In this document: positions 24,305-33,353 of the stretch, piece by piece
How positions within the stretch are numbered: position 1 is the first letter of the stretch
How the letters are laid out: every line of letters starts with the position of its first letter
Assembly (NCBI GenBank): GCA_002748415.1
Contig: PDSI01000053.1
Location: 1-42,235, forward strand
Reading direction: 5' to 3'
DNA length: 42,235 nt
DNA from: Micrococcales bacterium
Lineage (GTDB): Bacteria > Actinomycetota > Actinomycetes > Actinomycetales > CAWJMD01
Notes under the pieces: generated by a model
What the model saw: only the letters and a program-made list of their open reading frames with translations
Told to the model about the DNA's origin: nothing
Databases searched by the model: none
Program-made: the position numbers and the translations under genes

Positions 24305-26761
24305 TCACCGAACCACCGGCGATGGATAGCCGGCTGCGGGCGCCGGTGCGGTCTCAGCGTCGCTGCGGATGGGGACCACCGCCGCGATGGCATCCCGCAT
24401 CGGAGCAAGCACGACGTCCCAGACGTGTTTTTGCCGCACGTAGTCGCGGCCGTTGCGGGCCAGGTCGTGCGCGAGCCCCCGGTCGGTCAGCACCCGGACC
24501 ACCCGGTCGGCGATCGCCTCCACCGAGTCCCCCACCAGCAGGTCGTGCCCGTCGATGGCAGTGAGACCCTCCAAGGCAACGGATGTAGTGACCGTCGGCA
24601 GGCCGAGGGCCAGATACTCCAGCGTCTTGTTCTGCACCCCGGCACCCCACCGAAGCGGAGCCACCGCCACCCCGCACCCGCGGGCGGTGACAGCCACATC
24701 CGGCACCTCGCCGGTGACGTCGACCCCGGTGAGGCCGGACAGGGTCTTCGCCTTCTCCGGGGTGATGCGGCCGATGAGCCGCAGCCGTGGCGGTTCCCGG
24801 TCGGCGAGCCGGCGGCGGATCAGCGGCATGATCTGGGTGGCCATCCAATGCGCGGCATCGTAGTTCTGCAGGCTGCACATATTGCCGATGAACGCGATGT
24901 CTCGGCCCGCCGGCTCGAACTGGTACGGAAGCCGTTCCAGGTCGACTCCGTTCGGGCACACCACGGTTTTGGCGGCGCCGACCGGGTCGTCACCGAACAG
25001 GTAGTCCTTGTCCACCTGGGACACCAGGAAAGCCGCGTCGAAGTCGTGCACCATCGAGCGCTCATGATGCCGTAGCCGGGCGAACTCCACCGAGTAGACG
25101 GCCACCCGCGGATCGCGGACCCGGGTGTCGGTGAATGACCTGACCCGTTCGTAGTTCAACGAGATGGCATCGGTCATCTCAAGGAACTTGGGCATCGGTA
25201 GGTCACGAACGACATGCCCGGTGCGGATCAGGTGGGCCAGCACGGCGTCGTGCTCACCGGCCAGCTGCCGGGCCCTGGCCCGGAACTGCGGGCTGTCGTA
25301 GTAGGCCACCTGCAACGGTGTTCCGGTCGGCAACGCGCGCAGTGAGTTCAGCCGGGACCGCCAGGGCGGCAACAGAATTCGTTCGACGTGGCGGAAAACG
25401 CCGTCGTCGGGCAATTCCATGTCCAACTCGGCCTGGGATTCGCACAAGCTGAGCAGGGTCAGGTCATAGTCCTTGGCGAGCGTCCGGGCCACCTGGTAGA
25501 TCCGTAGCCGGTCCCCACCGATGACCGGATACGGCAACCTGGGGGCCAGAATGAGCAGCCGCGGCCTGCCCGGCGACGTCGCCGCGCCGGCCGGGTGCCG
25601 CAGCGCACGGCACGGGCGCAGTTCCGGCGCCCGCACGCTGCCGGCCCGCCCGGGGCGTGGGGCTCCTCGCTGACCGCGAGCAGCGGCGGCCAGTTGCTGC
25701 CACATCTTGGCGGCGGCCTCGCCGGCATCGTTGTGGATGCTGTGCGGGGTGCGACAAGCCAACGGGAGTTCGCCTTCGGCGTAGGCGGTCAGGTCACGTG
25801 CCAGCCCGGCGGCATCCGCGCCCAGCTGCACACCCACCCCGCCGCACGCCTCGGTCATCGACGCGTGCGGCCCGTGCAGCACGGGTGTCCCGCACAGCTG
25901 GGCCTCCAGGAGCGGCATGCCGAACCCCTCGTACAACGACGGCAGCACGAACACGTCCGCAGCAGCGTAGAGGCCGGGCATGTCCGGGGCCGGTACGTAT
26001 CCGAGCCGGCGGGCCCAGCCCCGTTCCTCCGCCTGGCGCAGCACCTGCTCGATGTCGTTGTCCCGCCAGCCTTTACGCCCCGCCAACAGCAACGGCGGCA
26101 GGTCGATGCCGCGGGCGCGGACGTCCAGGTAGGCAGTCAGCAGCGCGGTCAGGTTCTTGCGCGGCTCCAGGGTGCCCGCCGTCAGCAGGAACCGGTCCGG
26201 CAACTGCAGCGCCGCCCGCACCCGCGGGACATCGTGCCGGGCGGCCAGGTTGTACTGCGGTTCGGCGATCGGGTGGATGATCTCGTCGGCTTCCCGCCCG
26301 TAGTAGGTGCGTACGTCGAGGGCGGTGGCCGCCGACACGGCCACCAACCGGTCGGCCCGCCGGGCCGTCATCGGCTGCGCCACAGCCCGTCCCGCGTAGC
26401 TGTGCGGCGGCAGAGTGTCCCGGGCGTACTTGTACACCAGGTCATGAATCGTGACGACCGTGGCGGTCCCGCGCGGCATGACCACCGGCGCCAGCCCGTT
26501 CGCCGCCCACAGGACATCGGGCCGGTCCTGACGGATCATGGCGGCAAGATGCGTGTTCTGCCAATACGGTCCGCGCCGTTTGGGCCGAGACACCCGGTGC
26601 ATCACCCGTGGGTGGTCGGGATAGTCCAGGTCGTCGTTGGAGTACAACAAGAACTGCGCCTGTGGTTGCTGGTCCAGCATCGCAACCAGGAGCGGGGCGA
26701 TGTAGTTACCCACCCCGGTCCGCGGCCCGGCGAAAGCGGTCGCATCGATACCGACTCTCAT
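24305..26761 (-). CDS. Two-headed GT4-GT4 glycosyltransferase fusion
   Basis: A single 818-residue frame carries two complete GT-B glycosyltransferases. Module 1 (1-360) opens with VGIDATAFAGPRTGVGNYI, has [17 protein letters not shown] at 192-208 and the donor-binding EGFGMPLLEA at 278-287. A basic Pro/Arg/Ala linker spans about 360-398. Module 2 (400-795) opens with RLLILAPRLPYPVIGGDRLR and has GAGVQNKTLEYLALGLPTV, typical of TIGR03087-like GT4 enzymes. Each half alone has the usual length of a GT4 protein. Fusion suggests two successive sugar additions, or one sugar donor and one structural half. ATG 26761 follows GAGGGG. Module 1 closely resembles the separate GT4 at 33354. The donors are unknown; GDP-sugars made nearby are likely candidates. 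Confidence 0.88.
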   Translation of the reverse strand: MRVGIDATAFAGPRTGVGNYIAPLLVAMLDQQPQAQFLLYSNDDLDYPDHPRVMHRVSRPKRRGPYWQNTHLAAMIRQDRPDVLWAANGLAPVVMPRGTATVVTIHDLVYKYARDTLPPHSYAGRAVAQPMTARRADRLVAVSAATALDVRTYYGREADEIIHPIAEPQYNLAARHDVPRVRAALQLPDRFLLTAGTLEPRKNLTALLTAYLDVRARGIDLPPLLLAGRKGWRDNDIEQVLRQAEERGWARRLGYVPAPDMPGLYAAADVFVLPSLYEGFGMPLLEAQLCGTPVLHGPHASMTEACGGVGVQLGADAAGLARDLTAYAEGELPLACRTPHSIHNDAGEAAAKMWQQLAAAARGQRGAPRPGRAGSVRAPELRPCRALRHPAGAATSPGRPRLLILAPRLPYPVIGGDRLRIYQVARTLAKDYDLTLLSLCESQAELDMELPDDGVFRHVERILLPPWRSRLNSLRALPTGTPLQVAYYDSPQFRARARQLAGEHDAVLAHLIRTGHVVRDLPMPKFLEMTDAISLNYERVRSFTDTRVRDPRVAVYSVEFARLRHHERSMVHDFDAAFLVSQVDKDYLFGDDPVGAAKTVVCPNGVDLERLPYQFEPAGRDIAFIGNMCSLQNYDAAHWMATQIMPLIRRRLADREPPRLRLIGRITPEKAKTLSGLTGVDVTGEVPDVAVTARGCGVAVAPLRWGAGVQNKTLEYLALGLPTVTTSVALEGLTAIDGHDLLVGDSVEAIADRVVRVLTDRGLAHDLARNGRDYVRQKHVWDVVLAPMRDAIAAVVPIRSDAETAPAPAAGYPSPVVR

Positions 26762-26790
26762 CTACGCCCGCCCCTCACGTCTGCGGAAAC

Positions 26791-26807
26791 CCGTTCATCC
26801 TGAACGG
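26791..26807 (-). terminator. Hairpin between manA and the fused glycosyltransferase gene
   Basis: CCGTTCA-TCC-TGAACGG (plus strand) is a perfect 7-bp stem with a 3-nt loop, starting 7 nt past the manA stop on the minus strand and followed by GGTTTCC. It may end or attenuate transcription before the downstream glycosyltransferase. Confidence 0.45.
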
Positions 26808-26813
26808 CTCAGC

Positions 26814-28049
26814 TCAACCACCGACCGGCAACGACGGTGCCGGGACCGGCACCGTCTGCTGACTGCCCACCGGCACGCTGGCAAGTACCGCCCGGCCGGA
26901 CCCGGACACGGTGATCGGGCCTTCGTCATCTGCCACGAACACCGATCCGCCGCGCCCCACGTGGGTGCTGCCGTGCTGGGTAGACACCAGCAGGCCGCCG
27001 TCCAGTACCAGCAGGATCCGGGGGCCGGTCAGCGACGGCGCGGTGCAGGTGCCGGCCACCTGAAGCATATCGATACCGAACTCGTCCACGGCCGGGGCAT
27101 AGCGCAAAACCTGCGCCTGGCCGCCGGTGGCCATCTGCAGCGGGCGCACCCATGGCACCGGCAGCGGGGTGAAATCGACGATGCGCAGCAGTTCCTCGAC
27201 ATCGACGAACTTGCTCGTCAGCCCGCACCGCAGAACATTGTCGGAGCTGGCCATGATCTCCACCGCTGTCCCATGCAGGTACGCGTGAACGTTGCCGGCC
27301 GGCAGGAACAACGCCTCTCCCGGCGCCAGGGTCACCCGGTTCAGCAGCAGCGACAACGCCACTCCCATGTCGTCGGGGAAGGCGGTGGCCAGGTCGATCA
27401 CTGTCGTGTACGCGGCGTCGTGAGCGCTGCCGGTGGTGCGCCGGGCGTGTGCCGCGCGGGCAAGCGGGTGCACCAGCGTCGGGTCCGGATCACGAAGCAG
27501 ATCGCGGAACACGGTGCCGATGCCGCCTGTTCCGGTTCGCAGCGCAGCCAGCAACACCTGCCATCGTGGATGATCCACCTCGAGGCCGGACATCACCCGG
27601 AAGGCGTCCTCAGGCCGGCGCAACCCACACAACGCCTCGAATTCGGTGACAGCGATCAGCATCTCAGGCTTGTGGTAGGGGTCCTTGTACCGCCGGTGGC
27701 GGGCATCCCGGGGCACCCCGGCCGCCTCCTCCGCGGCGAACCCGGCTTGCGCCTGCTGGTCGCTGGGATGCACCTGAAGGGACAACGGTTGAGCGGCGGC
27801 CAGCACCTTCAACAGGTAGGGCAACCGCCGAAACCGGCGGTGCACATCCGCCCCCAGCATGGGCACCGGCTGCGCATCCACCAATTGCGCCAGCGAACGA
27901 CCGTCGTCGGTTGCCGACGAAGAGTCCGGGTGCGCACCGAGCCACATCTCCGCCTGCGGCCGGCTGCTGGGCTGCAACCCCAACAACTCCGGCAAAGCGG
28001 TATGCGAGCCCCACGCATACGCACGGATGTCGTTTCGCAGTACGTGCAT
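26814..28049 (-). CDS. manA: Mannose-6-phosphate isomerase, class I
   Basis: Zinc enzyme of 411 residues that interconverts fructose-6-phosphate and mannose-6-phosphate, the entry to GDP-mannose. The zinc ligands are visible: Q92 and H94 (LQVHPSD), E129 (HKPEM) and H255 (GNVHAYLHG). The family opening RNDIRAYAWGSHTALPELLG and the NVLRCGLTSKFVDVEELL segment are present, and the length is normal. It starts at ATG 28049, 9 nt after the membrane-protein gene, so they are co-transcribed. It works with ManB (6110-7531); a mannose-1-phosphate guanylyltransferase is not in the window. Confidence 0.95.
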   Translation of the reverse strand: MHVLRNDIRAYAWGSHTALPELLGLQPSSRPQAEMWLGAHPDSSSATDDGRSLAQLVDAQPVPMLGADVHRRFRRLPYLLKVLAAAQPLSLQVHPSDQQAQAGFAAEEAAGVPRDARHRRYKDPYHKPEMLIAVTEFEALCGLRRPEDAFRVMSGLEVDHPRWQVLLAALRTGTGGIGTVFRDLLRDPDPTLVHPLARAAHARRTTGSAHDAAYTTVIDLATAFPDDMGVALSLLLNRVTLAPGEALFLPAGNVHAYLHGTAVEIMASSDNVLRCGLTSKFVDVEELLRIVDFTPLPVPWVRPLQMATGGQAQVLRYAPAVDEFGIDMLQVAGTCTAPSLTGPRILLVLDGGLLVSTQHGSTHVGRGGSVFVADDEGPITVSGSGRAVLASVPVGSQQTVPVPAPSLPVGG

Positions 28050-28058
28050 CTGCTCAGG

Positions 28059-29075
28059 CTACCCAGCGGGTGCCGATTCGCCACGTCGCATCGCCCGGCG
28101 CACCGCCAGACTGCCAAGAGCCATCACAACGTCACCTACCGTGGTGGTGAGGCGGCTGGCGACAGCGCTGGCGAGGACCACCGACGACGCGGTCAGCCCG
28201 TCGCCGGTCACGCTCACCGCAGGCAGCAACAATGCGGCCATGATCGCGTCGCGCGGTCCGACACCGGCCGGCGCGATGAGCACCAGGAATCCGCCGACCC
28301 AGGCCAGCGCGAAAGTGGCGAGGGCAGGCCCCAGCCGCACTTGCGCGTCGAACCCGGTCAGCAACAGCCACAGCGACAGCCCGTACGGCAGCCAGGTGAC
28401 CGCCATCCAGGCGTGAGCCGCCCACCAGGCCCGGGCGCACACCCCGCCACTCAGCACGCTCAGGACCGCCGGCACCCGGCGGGTACGCAGCAGCCGGACC
28501 AGTGCCGCGGCACCCAGTTGAGCCGCCCATGGCAACATGCCGGCCACGGCTGCGGCCAGGATCAGCAGCAACAGCCACGACGGCAGCGGCAAGCCGCTGA
28601 CCAGTCCGAGCAACGACCCCACGGCCGCGCCGGTGGTGATGTGAGCGACCATGAACATGGCGGTGGCCGCGGGGAGGGCCGAGCGCGGCAGGCCGAGCTG
28701 GCGGCCGACCTCGGCCTGAGCGACCACCGGCCACACCGCGCCCGGCACGTACTTGCCCGCCTGGGTCAGGAAGAACGGCGTGACCAGGCGCAGCGGAGCT
28801 GCGTGCCCCAGGACGCGCACGAACCAGCGCCAGCACATCGCCGTACACCACAGGCCCACGCACACCGCCAGGGTCGAGGCCGGCAACACCCACCAGTCCA
28901 GCCGGTCCCATACCTGGGCCAGTTGTTCGGCGTCGCGGGCAATGGCCATTGCGCCGAAGCCGAGCGCCACCACGAGCGCGAGCCAGGCCACCACCACACG
29001 CAGGTTCAGCCGGCGCCGTGACGGGGTGACGCCGGTGGCCACCGGGGAGTCCTCCACCGCGACAGGACCGCTCAC
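28059..29075 (-). CDS. Lysylphosphatidylglycerol-synthase-type transmembrane protein (UPF0104)
   Basis: A 338-residue integral membrane protein with about eight hydrophobic spans, of the LPG_synthase_TM family. LTQAGKYVPGAVWPVVAQAEVGRQLGLPR (in the second third) and LVLIAPAGVGPRDAIMAALLLP near the C-terminus are its conserved signatures (APAGVGPRE-like). The soluble aminoacyl-transferase domain of MprF is absent, so the protein more likely moves or flips a lipid-linked intermediate. Start GTG 29075 has only a weak ribosome site. Setting between methyltransferase, GT2 and manA genes points to glycolipid or polysaccharide assembly. Confidence 0.83.
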   Translation of the reverse strand: MSGPVAVEDSPVATGVTPSRRRLNLRVVVAWLALVVALGFGAMAIARDAEQLAQVWDRLDWWVLPASTLAVCVGLWCTAMCWRWFVRVLGHAAPLRLVTPFFLTQAGKYVPGAVWPVVAQAEVGRQLGLPRSALPAATAMFMVAHITTGAAVGSLLGLVSGLPLPSWLLLLILAAAVAGMLPWAAQLGAAALVRLLRTRRVPAVLSVLSGGVCARAWWAAHAWMAVTWLPYGLSLWLLLTGFDAQVRLGPALATFALAWVGGFLVLIAPAGVGPRDAIMAALLLPAVSVTGDGLTASSVVLASAVASRLTTTVGDVVMALGSLAVRRAMRRGESAPAG

Positions 29076-29121
29076 CGCAGCGGCGCCGTGCGACGCCGGT
29101 CGCGGCCGTGGCCTGGGCGCG

Positions 29122-29850
29122 TCACGGCCGGGACAACACGGAGGTGTCCCGGACGAACGGAGTCGCCGGGGACAGGCCTCGGTAGGTGCGGATCGCCCAC
29201 CCGGTCTGGGCCATGGCTTCTCGGTAACGCTTGCGCTGGGAGTCGTCCATCAGGATGCGGCCCCCGTCGGTGACGTGGTCGAGGCTGGCATGCAGGCATG
29301 CCTCCCGGACCCGCCCGTCGACGACGACGAGGTCGAACTGCCCACCGGCCTGGTCGATGACCCGGACGTAGTCGGCGAAATCCAGACCGTGTGCGATGGG
29401 TTTGCGCGACGGCAACCGTGGATTGTCGCTGGGTGGTGCGGGCACCACGTGCAGCGTGGTGCGTTCGGCCGCTTCCGGCCGCTGTTCCAGCAGGCCCCGC
29501 ACGGTCTCCGCGAAGTCAGCGTGGTGTTCCACCGAATGCAATTCCGCGCAGCGCTGCGCCAACCACAACGTGCTGGCGCCGGAACCGAACTCCAACACCC
29601 GAGCGTCCTTGCGCCCGGCCAGGAACGCCTCGATCACCTCGATGGCCGGGTAGGTCCACCACGGCACCCCGAGAGCGACCATGTCCTCGACATCGTGGAT
29701 GGCCAGCAGTGACCGGGCATGGGCGACGGGTTTGCGGTCGCTGTGCGCGTCCAGCCACTGCACGGCACCGACCTTCTCGGCGCCGTCCCTGACCTTGCGC
29801 ATGGCGCGTACGTAGGTGCTGGTGACGGTGACCGGATTGATCGCACCCAT
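29122..29850 (-). CDS. Class I SAM-dependent methyltransferase
   Basis: A 242-residue soluble methyltransferase. ARVLEFGSGASTLWLAQR (about 83-100) is SAM motif I, LHSVEHHADFAETV supplies the acidic residue that holds the ribose, and FDLVVVDGR is motif IV. It is close to Methyltransf_24-like enzymes that act on sugars or lipids. ATG 29850 follows AGGAG by 9 nt; the preceding TTG is less likely. It is co-directional with the GT2 upstream (76 nt) and the membrane protein downstream (46 nt), so it probably methylates the glycan or lipid they handle. The acceptor is unknown. Confidence 0.83.
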   Translation of the reverse strand: MGAINPVTVTSTYVRAMRKVRDGAEKVGAVQWLDAHSDRKPVAHARSLLAIHDVEDMVALGVPWWTYPAIEVIEAFLAGRKDARVLEFGSGASTLWLAQRCAELHSVEHHADFAETVRGLLEQRPEAAERTTLHVVPAPPSDNPRLPSRKPIAHGLDFADYVRVIDQAGGQFDLVVVDGRVREACLHASLDHVTDGGRILMDDSQRKRYREAMAQTGWAIRTYRGLSPATPFVRDTSVLSRP

Positions 29851-29926
29851 CAATGCTGACTCCTGGTTCTGCTGGTACGGACGGCTTCTCTCAGCAGCGC
29901 AGGCCAGCGGCGCTGCTGGGATGGGG

Positions 29927-31021
29927 CTAGTCGTTGCGACTTCGCACGATAAGGTCGGCGAGCAGTGCCATGGACCCGATGATCAGCCCGGACAACACGA
30001 TGAGGATGGCGTTCATGGACAACGCGAAAGGATCCGAGATCACGTCGTAGCCTGACTTCACCACCCCGAAAGCTAGCAACGTCAGCGCCAACGGCATGAG
30101 CACCTTCATCGGGTTGAAATACATCGTCATCCGCAGCACTTGCATGATGTAACGGTAGGCGTCCCGTAGCGGGTGGAACTTCGAGGAGCCGGCCCGGGAG
30201 GAGTACTTGATGGGCAGGTAGTCCACTTGATGCTGGTTGCTCAGGAACGACAGGGTCAGGGTGGTCACGCAGGAGAACCCGGGTGGCAGCAGCCGCAGAT
30301 ACGGCAGCGACACATCCCGGCGGAACGCCCGCAAGCCGGAATTCAGATCGGGAATCTTGGTGCTGGAAAGGCTCTCCGCGAACTTGCGGATCACCAGCTT
30401 GGCCGGCACCCGCAGTAGCTTGTGCGTTCCCTCCTCGGTGGTGCGAGCGCCGACCACCTGGTCGCAGGCCGGGTTCTCGTCCAGGTAGGTCACGAACTCC
30501 GGGATGCGCTCGTTCGGGTAGGACATGTCAGCGTCGGTCCACACCACGATGTCCCCGCGGGCGATGGCCGAACCGATGCGCCGCGCCGTGCCCGACCCGC
30601 CGTTGCGCGGGAACGGTACCACGTACATGTGCGGGTACTGCGGTTTGGCGTCCGTGAGGACCTGCAGGGTGTTGTCGGTGGACTTGTCGTCGATGGCGAG
30701 GATCTCGTAGCTGAAACCGCTGGTGTCCATCGACTCGGTGATGCGCTGCACCTCGGCGAGCACGTGGTCCTGCTCGTTGTAGCAGGGCAGCACGATGCTG
30801 ACCTTCACCTTGGGCCGCGGATCGTGGATGAAGGAGTCGCCTTCATCGGCCTTCGCGCGGGGGGCACCACCACCGGCCACGAGGGTGCTCTGCGGTGTTC
30901 GCGGGTCGACCGACACGATGCCCCCGGCCGAACCGGAACCGCTGCCGGGCATCTGCGGCCGGCTCTGAGTGGAACTGGCTCCCACGACGTGAGCCGATGA
31001 TATTGGCGTGGACTGGGTCAT
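29927..31021 (-). CDS. GT2 glycosyltransferase, polyprenyl-phosphate sugar synthase type
   Basis: A 364-residue enzyme: a Ser/Gly/Pro-rich N-terminus (1-70), a GT2 domain (about 72-290) and two C-terminal membrane spans (about 305-360). KVSIVLPCYNEQDHV opens the domain, AIDDKSTDNT carries the first nucleotide-binding aspartates and VVWTDADMSYP the DxD-like motif. The layout is that of dolichol-phosphate-mannose synthase/ArnC-type enzymes, which transfer a sugar from a nucleotide to a polyprenyl phosphate at the membrane. ATG 31021 has a GGAG/AGGA ribosome site; the frame extends seven codons further. It appears to head the operon GT2, methyltransferase, membrane protein, manA. Confidence 0.87.
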   Translation of the reverse strand: MTQSTPISSAHVVGASSTQSRPQMPGSGSGSAGGIVSVDPRTPQSTLVAGGGAPRAKADEGDSFIHDPRPKVKVSIVLPCYNEQDHVLAEVQRITESMDTSGFSYEILAIDDKSTDNTLQVLTDAKPQYPHMYVVPFPRNGGSGTARRIGSAIARGDIVVWTDADMSYPNERIPEFVTYLDENPACDQVVGARTTEEGTHKLLRVPAKLVIRKFAESLSSTKIPDLNSGLRAFRRDVSLPYLRLLPPGFSCVTTLTLSFLSNQHQVDYLPIKYSSRAGSSKFHPLRDAYRYIMQVLRMTMYFNPMKVLMPLALTLLAFGVVKSGYDVISDPFALSMNAILIVLSGLIIGSMALLADLIVRSRND

Positions 31022-31278
31022 TCCGTCCTCTCCTACCCCCACCTACTTGACAGACGAAACTCTACGTCCGGGGGGACGCGCAGCGCGAACAGACTCACGG
31101 GGCTAGGACAATTTGGCCATATTCGAGGTGGCAGGTACCCGGCGTGTTTGACCCCGGTGCCGGTCAGCAAGTCCGGTACCGGGTGCGACCACGCCCTCCT
31201 GATGTACTCCCAGGTCCGCCACCGCGGATGAGACGTCCCTGGTCGGGTGCGAAGTCGCCCCAGATCCGGCGGGCTGCC
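31022..31278. other. Intergenic region between the GT2 and the second dehydratase genes
   Basis: No gene is supported. It contains the hairpin at 31153-31183 and, nearer 31060, the likely promoter of the GT2 operon (minus-strand TAGAGT as a weak -10 candidate). Confidence 0.45.
31153..31183 (-). terminator. Hairpin terminator downstream of the dehydratase pair
   Basis: CCCGGTGCCGG (31153-31163) pairs with CCGGTACCGGG (31173-31183) through 11 base pairs including one G-U, with a 9-nt loop. It lies about 95 nt past the stop at 31279 and has no T-tract. Confidence 0.55.
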
Positions 31279-32292
31279 TCAGGTGTCTGCGAGGTCGGCC
31301 CGGACCATCCGCGCCACGATCTCCTCGAATTCGACGGTCGGTGCCCAGCCCAACAAGCTGCGAGCCTTGCGTGCGTCGCCCACCTGGCGGGTAGCCTCGG
31401 CCGGGCGCATGAACTGTGGGTCTTGACGAACCAGGCGCCGCCAGTCCTCGATGCCCGCGGCGGCGAAAGCAGCCGCGACGAACTCCTCGATGGAATGGTC
31501 CTGCCCGGTGGCGAACACGAAGTCCTCGGCCTGCTCGAGGCGGGCCGCCCGGATCATGCCGTCCACGTAGTCCGGGGCCCATCCCCAGTCGCGGCGCACG
31601 TCGAGATTGCCCAGCACCAGCTCCCGCGCCTGGCCGCGCACGATCGCCGCAACCGTGCTGGTGATCTTGCGGGTCACGAAGTCCGTTGGCCTGCGGGTGG
31701 ATTCGTGCGGGAAGAGCACGCAGGCACTGGCGTGCAACCCGTGGCCCCGGTACACCGTGGCCAGGTGGTGGGCGTACGCCTTGGCCGCACCGTAGGGGTT
31801 GACCGGGCGAATGGGGGTGTCTTCGTTCTGAGGTGCTTGCTCGGCGTTGCCGAAGACTTCCGCGCTGGAGGCGATCACCACCCGGACCGGGCGGTCTTGG
31901 CTTTGCTGCAGTTGCAGCGCGGATTCGAGCAGCTGCGCGACGGCCAGGCCGTTGATCCGGGCGGTGAGCAGTGGCTGCGACCAACTCAAGCCCACCGAGG
32001 ACAGGGCCGCGAGGTTGTAGATCTCGTCGGGGCGGACCTCGGTGATCACGTTGCCGATCTGTTCGGGCTCGGCGAAATCGACGTCGTGTACCTGTGCCCG
32101 GGTCAACCACGGGGTGAACTGCGGGTCCACCTCTTCCGGGCCGCGCACACAGGCATGAACCTGATAGCCCTCGGCCAAGAGCCGTTCACACAGGAACCCG
32201 CCGTCCTGCCCGGCCGAGCCGGTAACCAGGGCGACCGGCTCTCTCGGCGTGACGTCCTGGCGAGTCCTGCTGGCGTGCTGACTCATCGACAC
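31279..32292 (-). CDS. GDP-mannose 4,6-dehydratase homologue / short-chain NDP-sugar epimerase (second copy)
   Basis: A 337-residue extended SDR. TGSAGQDGGFL at 24-34 is the cofactor loop, ASSAEVFG at 141-148 supplies the active-site Ser and Glu, and Y167/K171 (NPYGAAK) the catalytic pair. FVTRKIT and LGNLDVRRDWGWAPDYVDGM are typical of GDP-mannose dehydratases. It is diverged from the adjacent Gmd: LSWSQP replaces YSWEN, and it has a 20-residue polar N-terminal extension. It could be a second 4,6-dehydratase, or a reductase or epimerase such as Rmd acting on the GDP-4-keto-6-deoxymannose made next door. ATG 32292 lies 25 nt after gmd. Confidence 0.82.
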   Translation of the reverse strand: MSMSQHASRTRQDVTPREPVALVTGSAGQDGGFLCERLLAEGYQVHACVRGPEEVDPQFTPWLTRAQVHDVDFAEPEQIGNVITEVRPDEIYNLAALSSVGLSWSQPLLTARINGLAVAQLLESALQLQQSQDRPVRVVIASSAEVFGNAEQAPQNEDTPIRPVNPYGAAKAYAHHLATVYRGHGLHASACVLFPHESTRRPTDFVTRKITSTVAAIVRGQARELVLGNLDVRRDWGWAPDYVDGMIRAARLEQAEDFVFATGQDHSIEEFVAAAFAAAGIEDWRRLVRQDPQFMRPAEATRQVGDARKARSLLGWAPTVEFEEIVARMVRADLADT

Positions 32293-32317
32293 GTCTTCTC
32301 GTTGCTCGGCGGCCGAG

Positions 32318-33304
32318 TCACCGGCCGGCCAGTGCCCGCTGTTCGCTGAGGTCGTGATCGACCATCATCTGGACCAGTTCGGTGAAGCTCACCTTGGGCT
32401 CCCAGCCGAGCTTCTGCCTGGCCTTGGCCGGATCACCGATGAGCAGGTCCACCTCCGCCGGCCGCATGAACCTGGGGTCCTGTTCCACCTTGGCCGACCA
32501 GTCTTCGATGCCGACATGGGCGAAGGCGACGTCCAACAGATCGCGGATGGAGTGCGTTTCGCCGGTGGCGACGACGTAGTCGTCGCCGTGCGGCTGCTGC
32601 AACATGCGCCACATCGCATCCACGTAGTCACCGGCGTATCCCCAGTCACGTTTGGCATCCAGGTTGCCCAGGACGAGGGTGTCCTGCAGCCCGAGCGAGA
32701 TCCGGGCCACCGCCTGGGACACCTTCCGGGTGACGAATTCGGGCCCGCGGCGCGGCGATTCGTGGTTGAACAGAATTCCGGAGGAGGCGTGCATGCCGTA
32801 GGACTCGCGGTAGTTGATGGTCATGTAGTGCCCGTAGACCTTGGCCACGCCGTACGGGGACCGTGGCCACAACAGCGTCGACTCGGTCTGCGGCACCTCC
32901 TGCACCTTTCCGAACATCTCCGAGCTGGAAGCCTGGTAGAACCGCACGGCGGCCGGGTCGTCCTCGGTGTACAGCCGCACCGCCTCCAGGAGATTCAGCA
33001 CGCCGAGCCCGGTCACCTCACTGGTGACGGTGGCGTTCTCCCACGAGTAGGCCACGAAGCTGATGGCGCCGAGGTTGTAGACCTCGTCGGGCTGCGCGAT
33101 GCGCAGCGCACGGAACAGACTGGATTGGTCCGCCAGGTCGCCGGTGAGCAACCGCACAGCCGGAACCGTTTCCTGCACCATCGAGAACTTGGGATTGTTC
33201 TGCCCGCGGATCAGACCGTAGACCTCGTAACCCTTGGACAGCAGTAACTCACTGAGATAGAGGCCGTCCTGGCCGGTGATGCCAGTGATCAGGGCGCGGG
33301 GCAT
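32318..33304 (-). CDS. gmd: GDP-mannose 4,6-dehydratase
   Basis: A 328-residue NADP-dependent enzyme that converts GDP-D-mannose to GDP-4-keto-6-deoxy-D-mannose, precursor of GDP-fucose, GDP-rhamnose and GDP-perosamine. [27 protein letters not shown] (125-132), the catalytic SPYGVAK with Y151 and K155, [24 protein letters not shown] and [21 protein letters not shown] are all diagnostic. ATG 33304 is preceded by GGAGG at 4 nt. It forms an operon with the homologue downstream and is divergent from the GT4 gene. The mannose precursors would come from ManA and ManB in the same window. Confidence 0.93.
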   Translation of the reverse strand: MPRALITGITGQDGLYLSELLLSKGYEVYGLIRGQNNPKFSMVQETVPAVRLLTGDLADQSSLFRALRIAQPDEVYNLGAISFVAYSWENATVTSEVTGLGVLNLLEAVRLYTEDDPAAVRFYQASSSEMFGKVQEVPQTESTLLWPRSPYGVAKVYGHYMTINYRESYGMHASSGILFNHESPRRGPEFVTRKVSQAVARISLGLQDTLVLGNLDAKRDWGYAGDYVDAMWRMLQQPHGDDYVVATGETHSIRDLLDVAFAHVGIEDWSAKVEQDPRFMRPAEVDLLIGDPAKARQKLGWEPKVSFTELVQMMVDHDLSEQRALAGR

Positions 33305-33332
33305 GGATCCTCCGTCGGATTGTTGTGATGTA

Positions 33333-33350
33333 CACGGATACGCTACCCCC
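33333..33350. promoter_or_regulatory. Overlapping divergent promoters of gmd and the GT4 gene
   Basis: The only non-coding DNA between the divergent starts is 49 bp. TACGCT on the plus strand ends about 11 nt before the GT4 ATG, suggesting a leaderless or very short leader; on the minus strand the same bases read as GTAGCGTATCC and could serve gmd. Binding at one should hinder the other. Confidence 0.4.
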
Positions 33351-33353
33351 ACC

